Assembly: GCA_900313615.1 (NCBI GenBank)
Contig: OMRP01000024.1
Coordinates: forward strand, 1 to 33,079
DNA: 33,079 nt
Direction: 5' to 3'
Source: an uncultured Prevotellaceae bacterium
GTDB lineage: Bacteria; Bacteroidota; Bacteroidia; Bacteroidales; Bacteroidaceae
Shown: one piece after another, positions 1-7,275 of the stretch
Position numbering within the stretch: the first letter of the stretch is position 1
Layout of the letters: each line of letters starts with the position of its first letter
Program-made: the position numbers and the translations under genes
The notes under the pieces: generated by a model
Told to the model about the DNA's origin: nothing
Seen by the model: the letters and a program-made list of their open reading frames with translations, nothing else
Databases searched by the model: none

Positions 1-1350
1 CCGCATGCCATAGATACTATGCGGTTCGAAAATAATAATGGTGAGGTAAGCGCATACGCTGACGATGATGAGTGGGATGAAGAGGTTGTATCCCCCCGTC
101 AGTTCGGCTATGAGAAACACGCCGGTGAGCGGTGCATGCATAACCCCCGCCATCACCCCTGCCATTCCCAGTAACGTGAAGTTTTTCTCCGACAAATAAG
201 GTCCAACATTGTACATGTTCCAAAGCCGAGAGAATAAAAAACCACCGAAAGCACCAATGAAGAGCGATGGTGCGAACGTTCCTCCGCAGCCCCCAGCCCC
301 ATTTGTCGCCGAAGTGGCAAACACCTTCGTCAGCAACACAAGTGATATATAGAGGATGAGCAAGTTGTCGTTGCCATAGAACAGCGAATTACCCATCACC
401 GCGTTCCACTCCTCCGTGCTTGAGCCGTTGATGAGCACAGATATGCTGGCATATCCCTCACCATAGAGCGATGGGAACAAGAATATCAGGCCGCTTAGTA
501 TCGCCGCACCTATGAGCAGTCGCATATAGCGATGGTTTTTCAGTCGTGCAAACATACCCTCACAAGCAGTCATCATGCGGATAAAATACAAACTCACCAA
601 ACCACAAGCCACCCCCATCAGAATCATTGCCGGCACACCATCGAGTTGCCAATTTCTGTCTGGAAAGAAAGTGAATAGCGAGTCGCCTCCGATGAAGAAA
701 TAAGTGAAGCACGTAGCTGTGACGCTGGCGATGAGTATAGGAAGCAATGACGCCATGGTAAGGTCGATCATCAACACCTCAAGCGTGAACACCAGTCCAG
801 CTATGGGTGCTTTAAAAATGCCCGCTATGGCAGCCGATGCGCCACACCCCACCAGCACCATGAGCATCTTACCATCAAGTCGGAACAGTTGCCCCAGGTT
901 GCTACCGATGGCCGAACCCGTGAGTACGATAGGAGCCTCAGCACCCACCGACCCACCGAAGCCGATGGTCATTGCCGATGCGAAGACTGAGCTCCAGCAG
1001 TTATGCCGTTTGATGCGGCTTTTCTTTCTGCTTATGGCATAAAGGATACGTGTGATGCCGTGGCTGATGTCGTCCTTAACTACATATTTCACAAACAACG
1101 ATGTGAGATAGATGCCCACTACCGGGAAGACAAGATAAAGCCAGTTATAGGATTCGAAGTTGAATCCCGACGTGAGCAAATGTTCAATCCATTTGATAAG
1201 GTTATGCAGCACCAGCGCAGCCAACGCCGCCAACATGCCCACCAGAAAACTCAGTATGACCATGAACTGCCTGTCGGTAAGATGTTTCTCCCGCCAGTCG
1301 ATGATTTTGAGAAGCCACGTTTTGTTGTTCATGGTAACCTTTTCGTCCAT
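1..1350 (-). CDS. ClC-family chloride channel/transporter, 3' end outside window
   Basis: Integral membrane anion channel or Cl-/H+ antiporter of the ClC family. The frame reads leftward from ATG at 1350 for 450 codons and is still open at base 1, so the C-terminus is missing; relatives often end in CBS domains, which cannot be assessed. Visible hallmarks are GSVGAEAPIV near residue 132 (selectivity-filter and gating-glutamate region; the Glu aligns with the GREGP glutamate of other ClCs), the repeat GIFKAPIAGLVFTLE, and GGCGGTFAPSLFIGA near residue 357 (the GxFxP anion-binding motif). Many hydrophobic segments are evident. Its start lies 5 nt after the trpF stop, so the two are almost certainly cotranscribed. 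An in-frame ATG at 1332 (MNNKTWLL) is an alternative start. Whether it acts as channel or antiporter cannot be told. Confidence 0.93.
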   Translation of the reverse strand, partial: MDEKVTMNNKTWLLKIIDWREKHLTDRQFMVILSFLVGMLAALAALVLHNLIKWIEHLLTSGFNFESYNWLYLVFPVVGIYLTSLFVKYVVKDDISHGITRILYAISRKKSRIKRHNCWSSVFASAMTIGFGGSVGAEAPIVLTGSAIGSNLGQLFRLDGKMLMVLVGCGASAAIAGIFKAPIAGLVFTLEVLMIDLTMASLLPILIASVTATCFTYFFIGGDSLFTFFPDRNWQLDGVPAMILMGVACGLVSLYFIRMMTACEGMFARLKNHRYMRLLIGAAILSGLIFLFPSLYGEGYASISVLINGSSTEEWNAVMGNSLFYGNDNLLILYISLVLLTKVFATSATNGAGGCGGTFAPSLFIGAFGGFLFSRLWNMYNVGPYLSEKNFTLLGMAGVMAGVMHAPLTGVFLIAELTGGYNLFIPLIIVSVCAYLTIIIFEPHSIYGMR

Positions 1351-1355
1351 GGTAA

Positions 1356-2048
1356 TTATGCTTTCAGCGCCTGTAGAAATTGTTTGATTATATCGATGTC
1401 CTTTACCGCTGGCTCTATTTCGAATTTCGAATTGATATCAATTCCATAGAACAACGGATGGTTAATCCGCTTTATGTCATTAACCATTTCCGGTGCTATG
1501 CCTCCCCCAATAAGGAAAGGAGTCGTACCCTTATAGCTTTGGATGAGGTCCCAGTCGAATTTTCTACCACTCCCTCCCATCTCCGCACATTTCGTGTCGA
1601 AAAGAAAGAAGTCTACCGTCCCTTCATATTCCTCTGTTTTTTTGAAATCATCGGCAGAAGCTATTGCGATGGTCTTCATTATTTTTATATCCGGTTGGAT
1701 GTCGGGCACCAATGTACTACGAAGATTTTCTATCATCGCTTTGCTTTCCGCCCCATGCAGTTGCACAATGTCAAGATGGTAATTATATACCCTAGCCACA
1801 ATGCTCTGCGGCATATCATCCACGAACACCCCTACCCTCTTCACTCTATTTTGCGGACTTTCCTGGCCTTTATTGGCTCGGTCCTCCTTGAGCGAAGAAT
1901 AGTCGGGAATAATGCCCGCCCTTGAAGAAATCATCCTGACGAACCTTGGACTCTCCGGCCAGAATATGAATCCCATCCAGTCGATATCCAATTGTTGGAG
2001 GGCGCGAATATTCTCTGGCTCGCGCATGCCACATACTTTTATAATCAT
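1356..2048 (-). CDS. trpF: Phosphoribosylanthranilate isomerase
   Basis: Catalyses the Amadori rearrangement of N-(5-phosphoribosyl)anthranilate to CdRP in tryptophan biosynthesis (cytoplasm). The 230-residue protein opens MIIKVCGM, the TrpF signature with the catalytic Cys, followed by GFIFWPESPRFV; later come VQLHGAE, the FLFDTK segment carrying the catalytic Asp, and a phosphate-binding GGGIAPEMV loop typical of the TIM barrel. At 230 residues it is about 20-25 longer than common TrpF; the extra length lies around residues 45-68, a hydrophilic stretch before RVGVFVDD. No other trp gene is in the window, so this copy is separated from the rest of the pathway here. The ClC gene follows after 5 nt. 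I saw no clear consensus promoter upstream. Confidence 0.95.
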   Translation of the reverse strand: MIIKVCGMREPENIRALQQLDIDWMGFIFWPESPRFVRMISSRAGIIPDYSSLKEDRANKGQESPQNRVKRVGVFVDDMPQSIVARVYNYHLDIVQLHGAESKAMIENLRSTLVPDIQPDIKIMKTIAIASADDFKKTEEYEGTVDFFLFDTKCAEMGGSGRKFDWDLIQSYKGTTPFLIGGGIAPEMVNDIKRINHPLFYGIDINSKFEIEPAVKDIDIIKQFLQALKA

Positions 2049-2214
2049 TATTTATTTTTTTATTATTTAATAACGAGAAAAACGTGAGATTATTGCCAAC
2101 AGGTTAAATGATTGTCTTTATGTAAATAAACATTAAAATTTTGATATGATATAATAAAGAAAACTTGTTGTCGTTAGGATAGTGTAAGAAGATTCATCTC
2201 AAAACAGTTTGCCT

Positions 2215-2340
2215 ATGATTTTTTCTACTCTTGAAGAATTTCAGCCCAGAAAAGAAACCCTTAACATTATTCGCCAGATTGCTTACACCTATCGTTCGCT
2301 GACCTACGGCGGCGAGGAAGAGTTTTACTGTTTGAACTAA
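2215..2340 (+). CDS. Small ORF, 41 residues, directly upstream of rpe
   Basis: ATG at 2215 to TAA at 2340, ending 9 nt before the rpe start, same strand, consistent with cotranscription or translational coupling. The peptide starts MIFSTLEEFQP, has a basic middle with IIRQIAYTYR, and ends EEEFYCLN. There is no signal peptide or membrane segment. I cannot assign a function. My impression, from memory only, is that short Bacteroidales peptides with a TLNxIRQxAYTYR-like core exist, which would favour a real gene. The composition is protein-like (charged amphipathic helix plus aromatic residues) and unlike translated noncoding AT-rich DNA. It could instead be a leader peptide for rpe. Confidence 0.55.
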   Translation: MIFSTLEEFQPRKETLNIIRQIAYTYRSLTYGGEEEFYCLN

Positions 2341-2349
2341 GGGTAATCT

Positions 2350-3006
2350 ATGGAAGAAAAGAAAGTATTGATATCACCCTCGTTGTTGGCCGCTGATTTC
2401 AGCCGTTTGGGGGAAGAGATTTCAATGATCAACCGCAGCGGTGCCGACTGGTTGCATTTGGACGTGATGGACGGAGTATTTGTGCCGAACATCAGTTTTG
2501 GTTTTCCCGTATTGGAGAGTGTCTCAAAACTGTGTAAGAAACCTTTGGACGTTCATTACATGGTTGTTCATCCCGAGCTATACATCGAGCGTACCGCACG
2601 ATTGGGAGCCATGATGATGAATGTGCACTATGAGGCATGCCAACATCTGCACCGCACCATTGAAGAGATACACAAAGCCGGCATGAAAGCCGGAGTCACT
2701 TTGAACCCCAGCAGCCCTGTCGGTCTGTTGGAAGATATCATTGTAGACGTAGACATGGTGTTGCTCATGAGCGTCAATCCCGGTTTCGGTGGGCAGCGTT
2801 TCATTGAGAACACTCTTCAGAAAGTGGTTCGATTGCGAGAATTAATCTCCCATAGTGGCAGTCATGCACTGATAGAGATAGACGGAGGTGTACAGGAAGA
2901 AACCGCTCCCCGTCTAATAGCCAGTGGAGCCGGTGTGCTTGTGAGCGGCAGTTATGTGTTCAAGTCATCCGACCCATTGAAGGCTATAGAGACATTGAGA
3001 AGTTGA
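2350..3006 (+). CDS. rpe: Ribulose-phosphate 3-epimerase
   Basis: Interconverts ribulose-5-phosphate and xylulose-5-phosphate in the pentose phosphate pathway (cytoplasm, divalent-metal-dependent TIM barrel). The 218-residue length is typical. Family motifs appear in order: SLLAADFSRLGEE near the N-terminus, WLHLDVMDGVFVPN (metal-ligand His and Asp), VHYMVVHPE, the LLMSVNPGFGGQRFI loop that closes over the substrate, and EIDGGV (second catalytic Asp). A phosphate-binding SGSYVF segment lies near the end. The start at 2350 gives the standard N-terminus. It follows a 41-codon ORF by 9 nt. The next gene downstream is convergent (ECF sigma factor), with about 40 nt between the stops. Confidence 0.97.
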   Translation: MEEKKVLISPSLLAADFSRLGEEISMINRSGADWLHLDVMDGVFVPNISFGFPVLESVSKLCKKPLDVHYMVVHPELYIERTARLGAMMMNVHYEACQHLHRTIEEIHKAGMKAGVTLNPSSPVGLLEDIIVDVDMVLLMSVNPGFGGQRFIENTLQKVVRLRELISHSGSHALIEIDGGVQEETAPRLIASGAGVLVSGSYVFKSSDPLKAIETLRS

Positions 3007-3048
3007 AATATCTGAAACTTTCGTTTCTTTTGGGGGGAATGAACGCCA

Positions 3049-3645
3049 TTAATCAAGTTGAAGAGCCATGTCATGCTCTTTCGCCATACGCCTTAGGTTA
3101 AGGATGGCGTATCTCATTCTTCCAAGGGCGGTGTTTATGCTTACGTTTGTCATTTCAGCAATCTCTTTGAAAGAGAGCTGCTGATAGAAACGCATGAACA
3201 CCACCTCTCGCTGTGTAGCAGGTAACATGTTCATCATTTTCTTGACATCGTTCATTACCTGTTCACGTACGAATTGGTTTTCTATGCCCGAGTCGAGCAA
3301 GTCTTTTCCTCCGAGATTGGAGAGGTCGTTATCTTCAGTTGGCTCAACGATACGTTCCGCTTTCTGTTCCCTGTACCAGTCCATAATGACGTTGTGGGCA
3401 ATTCGCATAATCCACGCGCCAAACTTCCCAGAGGTAGTGTATTTTCTCTGATGCAGTTTGGTGATGACCTTGACGAACGTTTCTTGGAAAATGTCGTTAG
3501 CCGTATCTTGGTCTCTCACAACGAACAAGATATAGGAAAATAGTTTCGACTGGTTACGGTTAAGCAACAAATCGAAAGCCCTATTGTTTCCATCGATGTA
3601 TTGCAATGCCAGTTCTTCGTCTGACATCTCTTCGAGGTATTTCAT
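3049..3645 (-). CDS. ECF-type RNA polymerase sigma-70 factor
   Basis: An extracytoplasmic-function sigma factor of 198 residues. Region 2 spans roughly residues 10-95, with DQDTANDIFQETFVKV (core binding) and GAWIMRIAHNVIMDWYRE (-10 recognition). Region 4 spans roughly 130-190, with LPATQREVVFMRFYQQLSFKEIAEMTNVS, a helix-turn-helix for -35 recognition. No anti-sigma gene (FecR-like or otherwise) and no SusC-type receptor is adjacent, so it is not obviously part of a FecIR-type trans-envelope system. The opening MSDEELALQYIDGNNRAF resembles a widespread stand-alone Bacteroidota ECF factor, but its regulon cannot be read from sequence. A consensus promoter lies about 105 nt upstream. Confidence 0.92.
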   Translation of the reverse strand: MKYLEEMSDEELALQYIDGNNRAFDLLLNRNQSKLFSYILFVVRDQDTANDIFQETFVKVITKLHQRKYTTSGKFGAWIMRIAHNVIMDWYREQKAERIVEPTEDNDLSNLGGKDLLDSGIENQFVREQVMNDVKKMMNMLPATQREVVFMRFYQQLSFKEIAEMTNVSINTALGRMRYAILNLRRMAKEHDMALQLD

Positions 3646-3757
3646 TCCTTAAAGTGTTAAAATTTAAGTAATGATCTATTCAATAGGCTGATTCTTTTTA
3701 GTTAATATTCCGTTTAGATAAAAGCGGTATTTGTCACAATTTGACATTAAACCGCGG

Positions 3758-3789
3758 CAAAGTTAAGTACTTTTGTTGTTTTAACCAAA
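3758..3789 (-). promoter_or_regulatory. Predicted promoter of the ECF sigma factor gene
   Basis: On the minus strand, TTTG (complement of CAAA at 3786-3789) is followed after 20 nt by TAACTTTG (complement of 3758-3765). This matches the Bacteroidota pattern TTTG-N19/20-TAnnTTTG. Expected transcription start is near 3751, giving a leader of about 105 nt. Confidence 0.6.
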
Positions 3790-3869
3790 TTTTTTCTTTA
3801 AAATTTGAAAATGCGTATAGTAAAAGAAGCGAAATTCCAAAGTGTCGATGACAAATTATCACTCTTTTT

Positions 3870-3900
3870 TTTGTATTTTCAATTATTATGATTACTTTTG
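3870..3900 (+). promoter_or_regulatory. Predicted consensus promoter of the cobalamin riboswitch RNA
   Basis: TTTG at 3870-3873, 19 nt spacer, TACTTTTG at 3893-3900: an exact match to the Bacteroidota housekeeping promoter pattern. Expected start near 3907. A short self-complementary hairpin (CAATATA, A, TATATTG; 3912-3926) would form at the 5' end of the transcript, just before the aptamer. Confidence 0.7.
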
Positions 3901-3924
3901 CAGTGTTCTACCAATATAATATAT

Positions 3925-4085
3925 TGTAGGACGAGACGAGGTTCGCTCGCCGCGATTAAAAAGGGAATGGAGTGAGAGTCTCCAACTGTCCCGCAGCTGT
4001 GAGTTCCATTATACTTTCTTGCACGGCCACTGGTTATACCGGGAAGGCGCATGAAGGGGAACGAAGTCAGAAGACCTGCCTTGTT
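3925..4085 (+). ncRNA. Cobalamin (B12) riboswitch aptamer without a downstream B12 gene
   Basis: The conserved core of a cobalamin riboswitch is readable: GGGAATGGAGTGAGAGTC, then AACTGTCCCGCAGCTGTGAG, then GGCCACTGG and CCGGGAAGGCGC, ending in the B12 box GAAGTCAGAAGACCTGCC (4063-4080), close to the classical AGTCAGGAGACCTGCC. The known role is to bind adenosyl- or other cobalamins and repress B12 uptake or synthesis genes, or genes for B12-independent isozymes. What is odd is the context: no such gene follows. A terminator lies about 200 nt downstream, and the next gene is a pectinase starting at 4624. Confidence 0.9.
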
Positions 4086-4278
4086 AGTTATTCATCCATG
4101 ATGCTCGATGCAAGCATTATTGGAGCACAACGTAGAAATTAGGGCCTTGAGACTGTAGGAACTATAGTGAAATAGTAACTATGGTATCATTTGGAGTATA
4201 AAGTGTATGATAACTATATAGTGACTGCAACTATATATGTGTATCAAATAAACCGTGTATTAAATAAGTTATGTTGGG
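4086..4278 (+). ncRNA. 3' portion of the riboswitch transcript, no convincing ORF
   Basis: Between the B12 box and the terminator there is no recognisable gene. A hairpin (TGATGCT / AGCATTA, roughly 4099-4119) sits just after the aptamer, where an expression-platform hairpin would be expected, and covers the ATG of a 14-codon ORF (4098-4142, MMLDASIIGAQRRN). From about 4159 to 4250 come two related stretches rich in CTATAG/CTATAT, each ending in TATCA, suggesting an imperfect duplication. This is either a riboswitch-controlled small RNA or the relic leader of a lost B12 gene. Confidence 0.4.
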
Positions 4279-4314
4279 AAAGGCGAGACCGTGAGGTTTT
4301 GCCTTTTTGTTTTT
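4279..4314 (+). terminator. Intrinsic terminator of the riboswitch transcript
   Basis: AAAGGCGAGACC, loop GTGA, GGTTTTGCCTTT: 12 base pairs including two G-U pairs, followed by a T-rich tract (TTGTTTTTG). It separates the riboswitch RNA from the pectinase gene. Confidence 0.8.
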
Positions 4315-4576
4315 GTTGAAGGAAAAATGGGGCAAAAAGAAAAGAGGTTGGTGCAGGACGCTACCAACCTCACTAATCGATTTCAAAAACTGAAATCTGA
4401 AAAACATGTTGCAAAAATATATTTTTATGTTATAACTTGCAAATTTTACACAAAAAAAATGAAAGATTTAACATTTCGCAAACTAGGTTTCAAGTAATTA
4501 GGTGAGATTTGCAAACGATTTCAGAGATTATAACATTTTTTTTTGATGGATATTTCCAAATACTAAATAAAATATG
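4315..4576 (+). other. Gene-free stretch upstream of the pectinase, two hairpins
   Basis: AT-rich and without a credible gene. It holds a perfect 9-bp hairpin (GAGGTTGGT 4344-4352 with ACCAACCTC 4363-4371) and a 7-bp hairpin (GATTTCA 4379-4385 with TGAAATC 4391-4397). Neither has a T tract. If transcribed they could be leader structure; otherwise their role is unknown. A 68-codon open frame runs through here but starts inside the preceding terminator and is not believable. Confidence 0.35.
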
Positions 4577-4584
4577 TATTTTTG
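4577..4584 (+). promoter_or_regulatory. Possible -7 element of the GH28-GH105 gene
   Basis: TATTTTTG matches TAnnTTTG and lies about 40 nt before the chosen ATG. No TTTG is present at the usual 19-20 nt upstream; the nearest is at 4542-4545, 31 nt away. This is therefore only half a consensus promoter and may depend on an activator. Confidence 0.4.
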
Positions 4585-4623
4585 TCGGAAATTAAGCTAC
4601 GCATCAATCTACTAATACATCCT

Positions 4624-7206
4624 ATGATGAGAAATCTCCTGTTCGCACTAATGTGCCTGGTCTTTCCCTTGACTGCCATCGGTCAAGGTTGGGACACTGA
4701 TTATGCCCCTCTGTCGCAGAGCATCCGTCAGTTGTCGTTTCCCGACCGTATCTTCAACGTAACCCGCTATGGGGCTTCGCCTCAAGCCAGCGCCGCGAAG
4801 AACCAGCAAGCCATCAACAAAGCCATTGACGCCTGTTCGAAAGCAGGTGGCGGCAAGGTGGTTGTCCCCGCCGGTACATGGAACACAGGCGCACTGCGTT
4901 TGAAGAGTCACGTGAACCTTGTGGTAGAGAAAGGGGCCACCCTATTGTTTGCCTTCGACACCAAATTGTATCCTTTGGTTCTCACACGTTGGGAGGGACT
5001 GGACCTCTGGAATTATTCCCCCTGCATATATGCCTACGATGAGCGCGATGTCGCCATCACCGGTGAGGGAACCATCGATGGCAACGGTTCAAATGAAACA
5101 TGGTGGCAGATGTGCGGCAAAGACCGTTTTGGATGGAGTGAACAGACTACGGAGAGTCAGAAGACCTCCCGTCCCCTTTTATTAAAGATGGCCGAAGACG
5201 GTGTCGATGTGAACGAGCGTCGTTTTGGTCTAGGCCAGGGACTCCGTCCCCAACTTATTAACCTGTACAAATGCGAAGGAATCCTGATTGAAGGAGTCAC
5301 CCTGCTCCGTTCCCCCTTCTGGGTGATTCACCCCCTATTAAGTCATGACATCACCGTTCGCGGTGTTAAGATTTGGAACGAGGGCCCGAATGGCGATGGA
5401 TGCGACCCCGAGTCGTGCGACCGTGTATTGATAGAGAACTGCGTGTTCCACACTGGTGACGACTGCATCGCCATCAAGAGTGGTCGCAATGCCGACGGCA
5501 GGAGGTGGAACGTGCCCAGCCAAAACATTATCGTTAGGGGCTGTACCATGGAAGATGGCCATGGCGGAGTGGTAATAGGAAGTGAAATTAGCGGTGGTTG
5601 CAAGAATGTATTTGTTGAGAACTGCAAGATGGACTCCCCCAATCTTGACCGCGTATTACGCATCAAGACCAACACCTGTCGTGGTGGCATCATCGAGAAC
5701 ATCTATTTCCGAAATGTTGAAGTAGGTCAGTGCAAGGAGAGTGTGATGCGTATCAACCTGAATTACGAGCCCAAAGAAGCCTGTTGTCGTGGTTTCGTTC
5801 CCACTGTGAGAAATGTGTTCATGGAGAATGTGACCTGCCAAAAGAGTCGTTACGCCGTTCGACTCAATGGCATAGAAGAAGCCGACAATATCTATAACAT
5901 CCATATCAAGAACTGCCAATTCAACGGTGTTTGGGACCGTGCCGTGGAACGTACCGGAAAGAGCCATGACATCCATTTCGACAATCTCGTGGTGAATGGT
6001 TCGTATCTTCTCAGCGAAGCACCTTATAAACACTATAGTGAGTGGTTGGTCCGCTCCGAGATGCAACGAGTAGCCCACCCCTACCTATTGGATTTTGCCA
6101 AGAAACCCCGTTGGAGTTACGTGATGGGCATCGAACTAGAGTCGATGCTCGATACTTACCTTCGTTATGGCGACCCAGCCATTCTAACGTATCTGAAGGA
6201 ATATCCCGCCGAGATGATTGACGAGAAAGGCAACATCACTGGCTACAAATACGATGATTTCAACCTTGACAATGTGCGTACAGCCCGGTTCATTCTCCGC
6301 ATGTACAACCAAGAGCCCGAAGAAAAGAGTCTGAAAGCTTTGAAGACACTATTCAAGCAATTGGAGAAACAACCACGTACGAAAGAAGGCGTGTGGTGGC
6401 ACAAAGCCATTTACGCCAACCAAGTATGGCTTGATGGTATATACATGGGACTGCCTTATTACACCATGGGCGCCGCGCAGCTGAAAGGAACGAAGAAGGC
6501 CAAGAAATACTATGATGATGCCGTAGACCAAATTACTAAGACCGACAAACGCACCTATGATGCCGCCACAGGGCTTTGGAAACACGCTTGGGACGAGACT
6601 CATAGCATGTTCTGGGCCAATGAACAGACAGGTCTTTCGCGTCATACATGGGGGCGTGCCTTGGGTTGGTATGTAATGGCAATGATAGAAGTGCTTGACG
6701 CCCTTCCCGAAGACTATGCCCGCCGGGGCGAGGTAATAGACCTGTTCCGCAAGGCCATGGCTGCCGTAGTGAAATACCAAGACAAAGATACTGGTGTTTG
6801 GTATGACGTGCTCGACGTGAAAGACGAGCGTAATTACTTGGAAGCCACCTGTTCGTCGATGTTTGCTTACTGTTTGCTGAAAGGAGCCCGTTTGGGTTAT
6901 CTTGATGCCAGTTACAAAGCCGCTGGCGAGAAAGCCTACGAAGGTATTATTAAGCAATTTATCCGCGTGAATGCCGACAAGACCATTTCTTTGACTCGAT
7001 GCTGCTCTGTTAGTGGTTTAGGACCAGATAGTAATCCCAAGCGTGACGGTTCCTTCGACTATTACATGAGCGAGCCCATCCGTGACAATGATGCCAAAGG
7101 AGTAGGACCTTTTGTGTGGGCATCGCTTGAGATGGAGTTGAATGGTTATGAAGTAGACCTTTGGGGCAGTGGAGAATACGATGCCAGTGGAGATTTCCAA
7201 GGGTAA
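4624..7206 (+). CDS. Secreted GH28 polygalacturonase - GH105 unsaturated uronyl hydrolase fusion
   Basis: A two-enzyme pectinase of 860 residues from ATG 4624 (upstream TTG 4582 rejected because it would bury the signal peptide). MMRNLLFALMCLVFPLTAIG is a signal peptide. Residues about 25-470 are a GH28 right-handed beta-helix: NGDGCDP near 256, GDDCIAIKSG near 278 (catalytic Asp pair), GHGGVVIGS near 313 and RIKTN near 346, the standard polygalacturonase signature set. Residues about 480-860 are a GH105 (alpha/alpha)6 barrel: WLDGIYMGLPYY near 602 with the active-site Asp, SRHTWGRALGWY near 672, and YMSEPIRDNDAKG near 815. GH28 hydrolyses (rhamno)galacturonan; GH105 removes unsaturated uronate from lyase-generated oligomers. 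The neighbouring PL1 lyase would supply GH105 substrates. Exact linkage specificity is not readable. Confidence 0.93.
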   Translation: MMRNLLFALMCLVFPLTAIGQGWDTDYAPLSQSIRQLSFPDRIFNVTRYGASPQASAAKNQQAINKAIDACSKAGGGKVVVPAGTWNTGALRLKSHVNLVVEKGATLLFAFDTKLYPLVLTRWEGLDLWNYSPCIYAYDERDVAITGEGTIDGNGSNETWWQMCGKDRFGWSEQTTESQKTSRPLLLKMAEDGVDVNERRFGLGQGLRPQLINLYKCEGILIEGVTLLRSPFWVIHPLLSHDITVRGVKIWNEGPNGDGCDPESCDRVLIENCVFHTGDDCIAIKSGRNADGRRWNVPSQNIIVRGCTMEDGHGGVVIGSEISGGCKNVFVENCKMDSPNLDRVLRIKTNTCRGGIIENIYFRNVEVGQCKESVMRINLNYEPKEACCRGFVPTVRNVFMENVTCQKSRYAVRLNGIEEADNIYNIHIKNCQFNGVWDRAVERTGKSHDIHFDNLVVNGSYLLSEAPYKHYSEWLVRSEMQRVAHPYLLDFAKKPRWSYVMGIELESMLDTYLRYGDPAILTYLKEYPAEMIDEKGNITGYKYDDFNLDNVRTARFILRMYNQEPEEKSLKALKTLFKQLEKQPRTKEGVWWHKAIYANQVWLDGIYMGLPYYTMGAAQLKGTKKAKKYYDDAVDQITKTDKRTYDAATGLWKHAWDETHSMFWANEQTGLSRHTWGRALGWYVMAMIEVLDALPEDYARRGEVIDLFRKAMAAVVKYQDKDTGVWYDVLDVKDERNYLEATCSSMFAYCLLKGARLGYLDASYKAAGEKAYEGIIKQFIRVNADKTISLTRCCSVSGLGPDSNPKRDGSFDYYMSEPIRDNDAKGVGPFVWASLEMELNGYEVDLWGSGEYDASGDFQG

Positions 7207-7275
7207 GTAAATTAAAAGATTAAAAGATTAAAAAATTAGAAAATTTAATAATTAAAAAATTAGTAATTAAAAAAT
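7207..7275 (+). repeat. Short AT-rich direct repeats between the two pectinase genes
   Basis: The 69-bp spacer is almost entirely A/T and consists of degenerate tandem ATTAAAAG / ATTAAAAA units. There is no terminator hairpin, so cotranscription of the pectinase and the lyase is likely. Confidence 0.6.

Noticed and set aside
704-1449. Plus-strand frames opposite the ClC gene
   Set aside because: The minus strand carries the ClC selectivity-filter motifs in one uninterrupted frame.
1380-1925. Long plus-strand frame opposite trpF
   Set aside because: Shadow of trpF; the minus frame carries all TrpF motifs.
3768-3775. Plus-strand TACTTTTG as a further promoter for the riboswitch
   Set aside because: Its TTTG partner is 24 nt away, and the element at 3893-3900 has perfect spacing nearer the aptamer.
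4291-4497. 68-codon plus-strand frame after the riboswitch
   Set aside because: It starts inside the terminator loop, has lysine-rich AT-driven composition, and covers two hairpins; no family resemblance.
4582-4623. TTG start extending the GH28-GH105 protein by 14 residues
   Set aside because: The TTG overlaps the -7 promoter element and the extension would precede the signal peptide; ATG 4624 is better.
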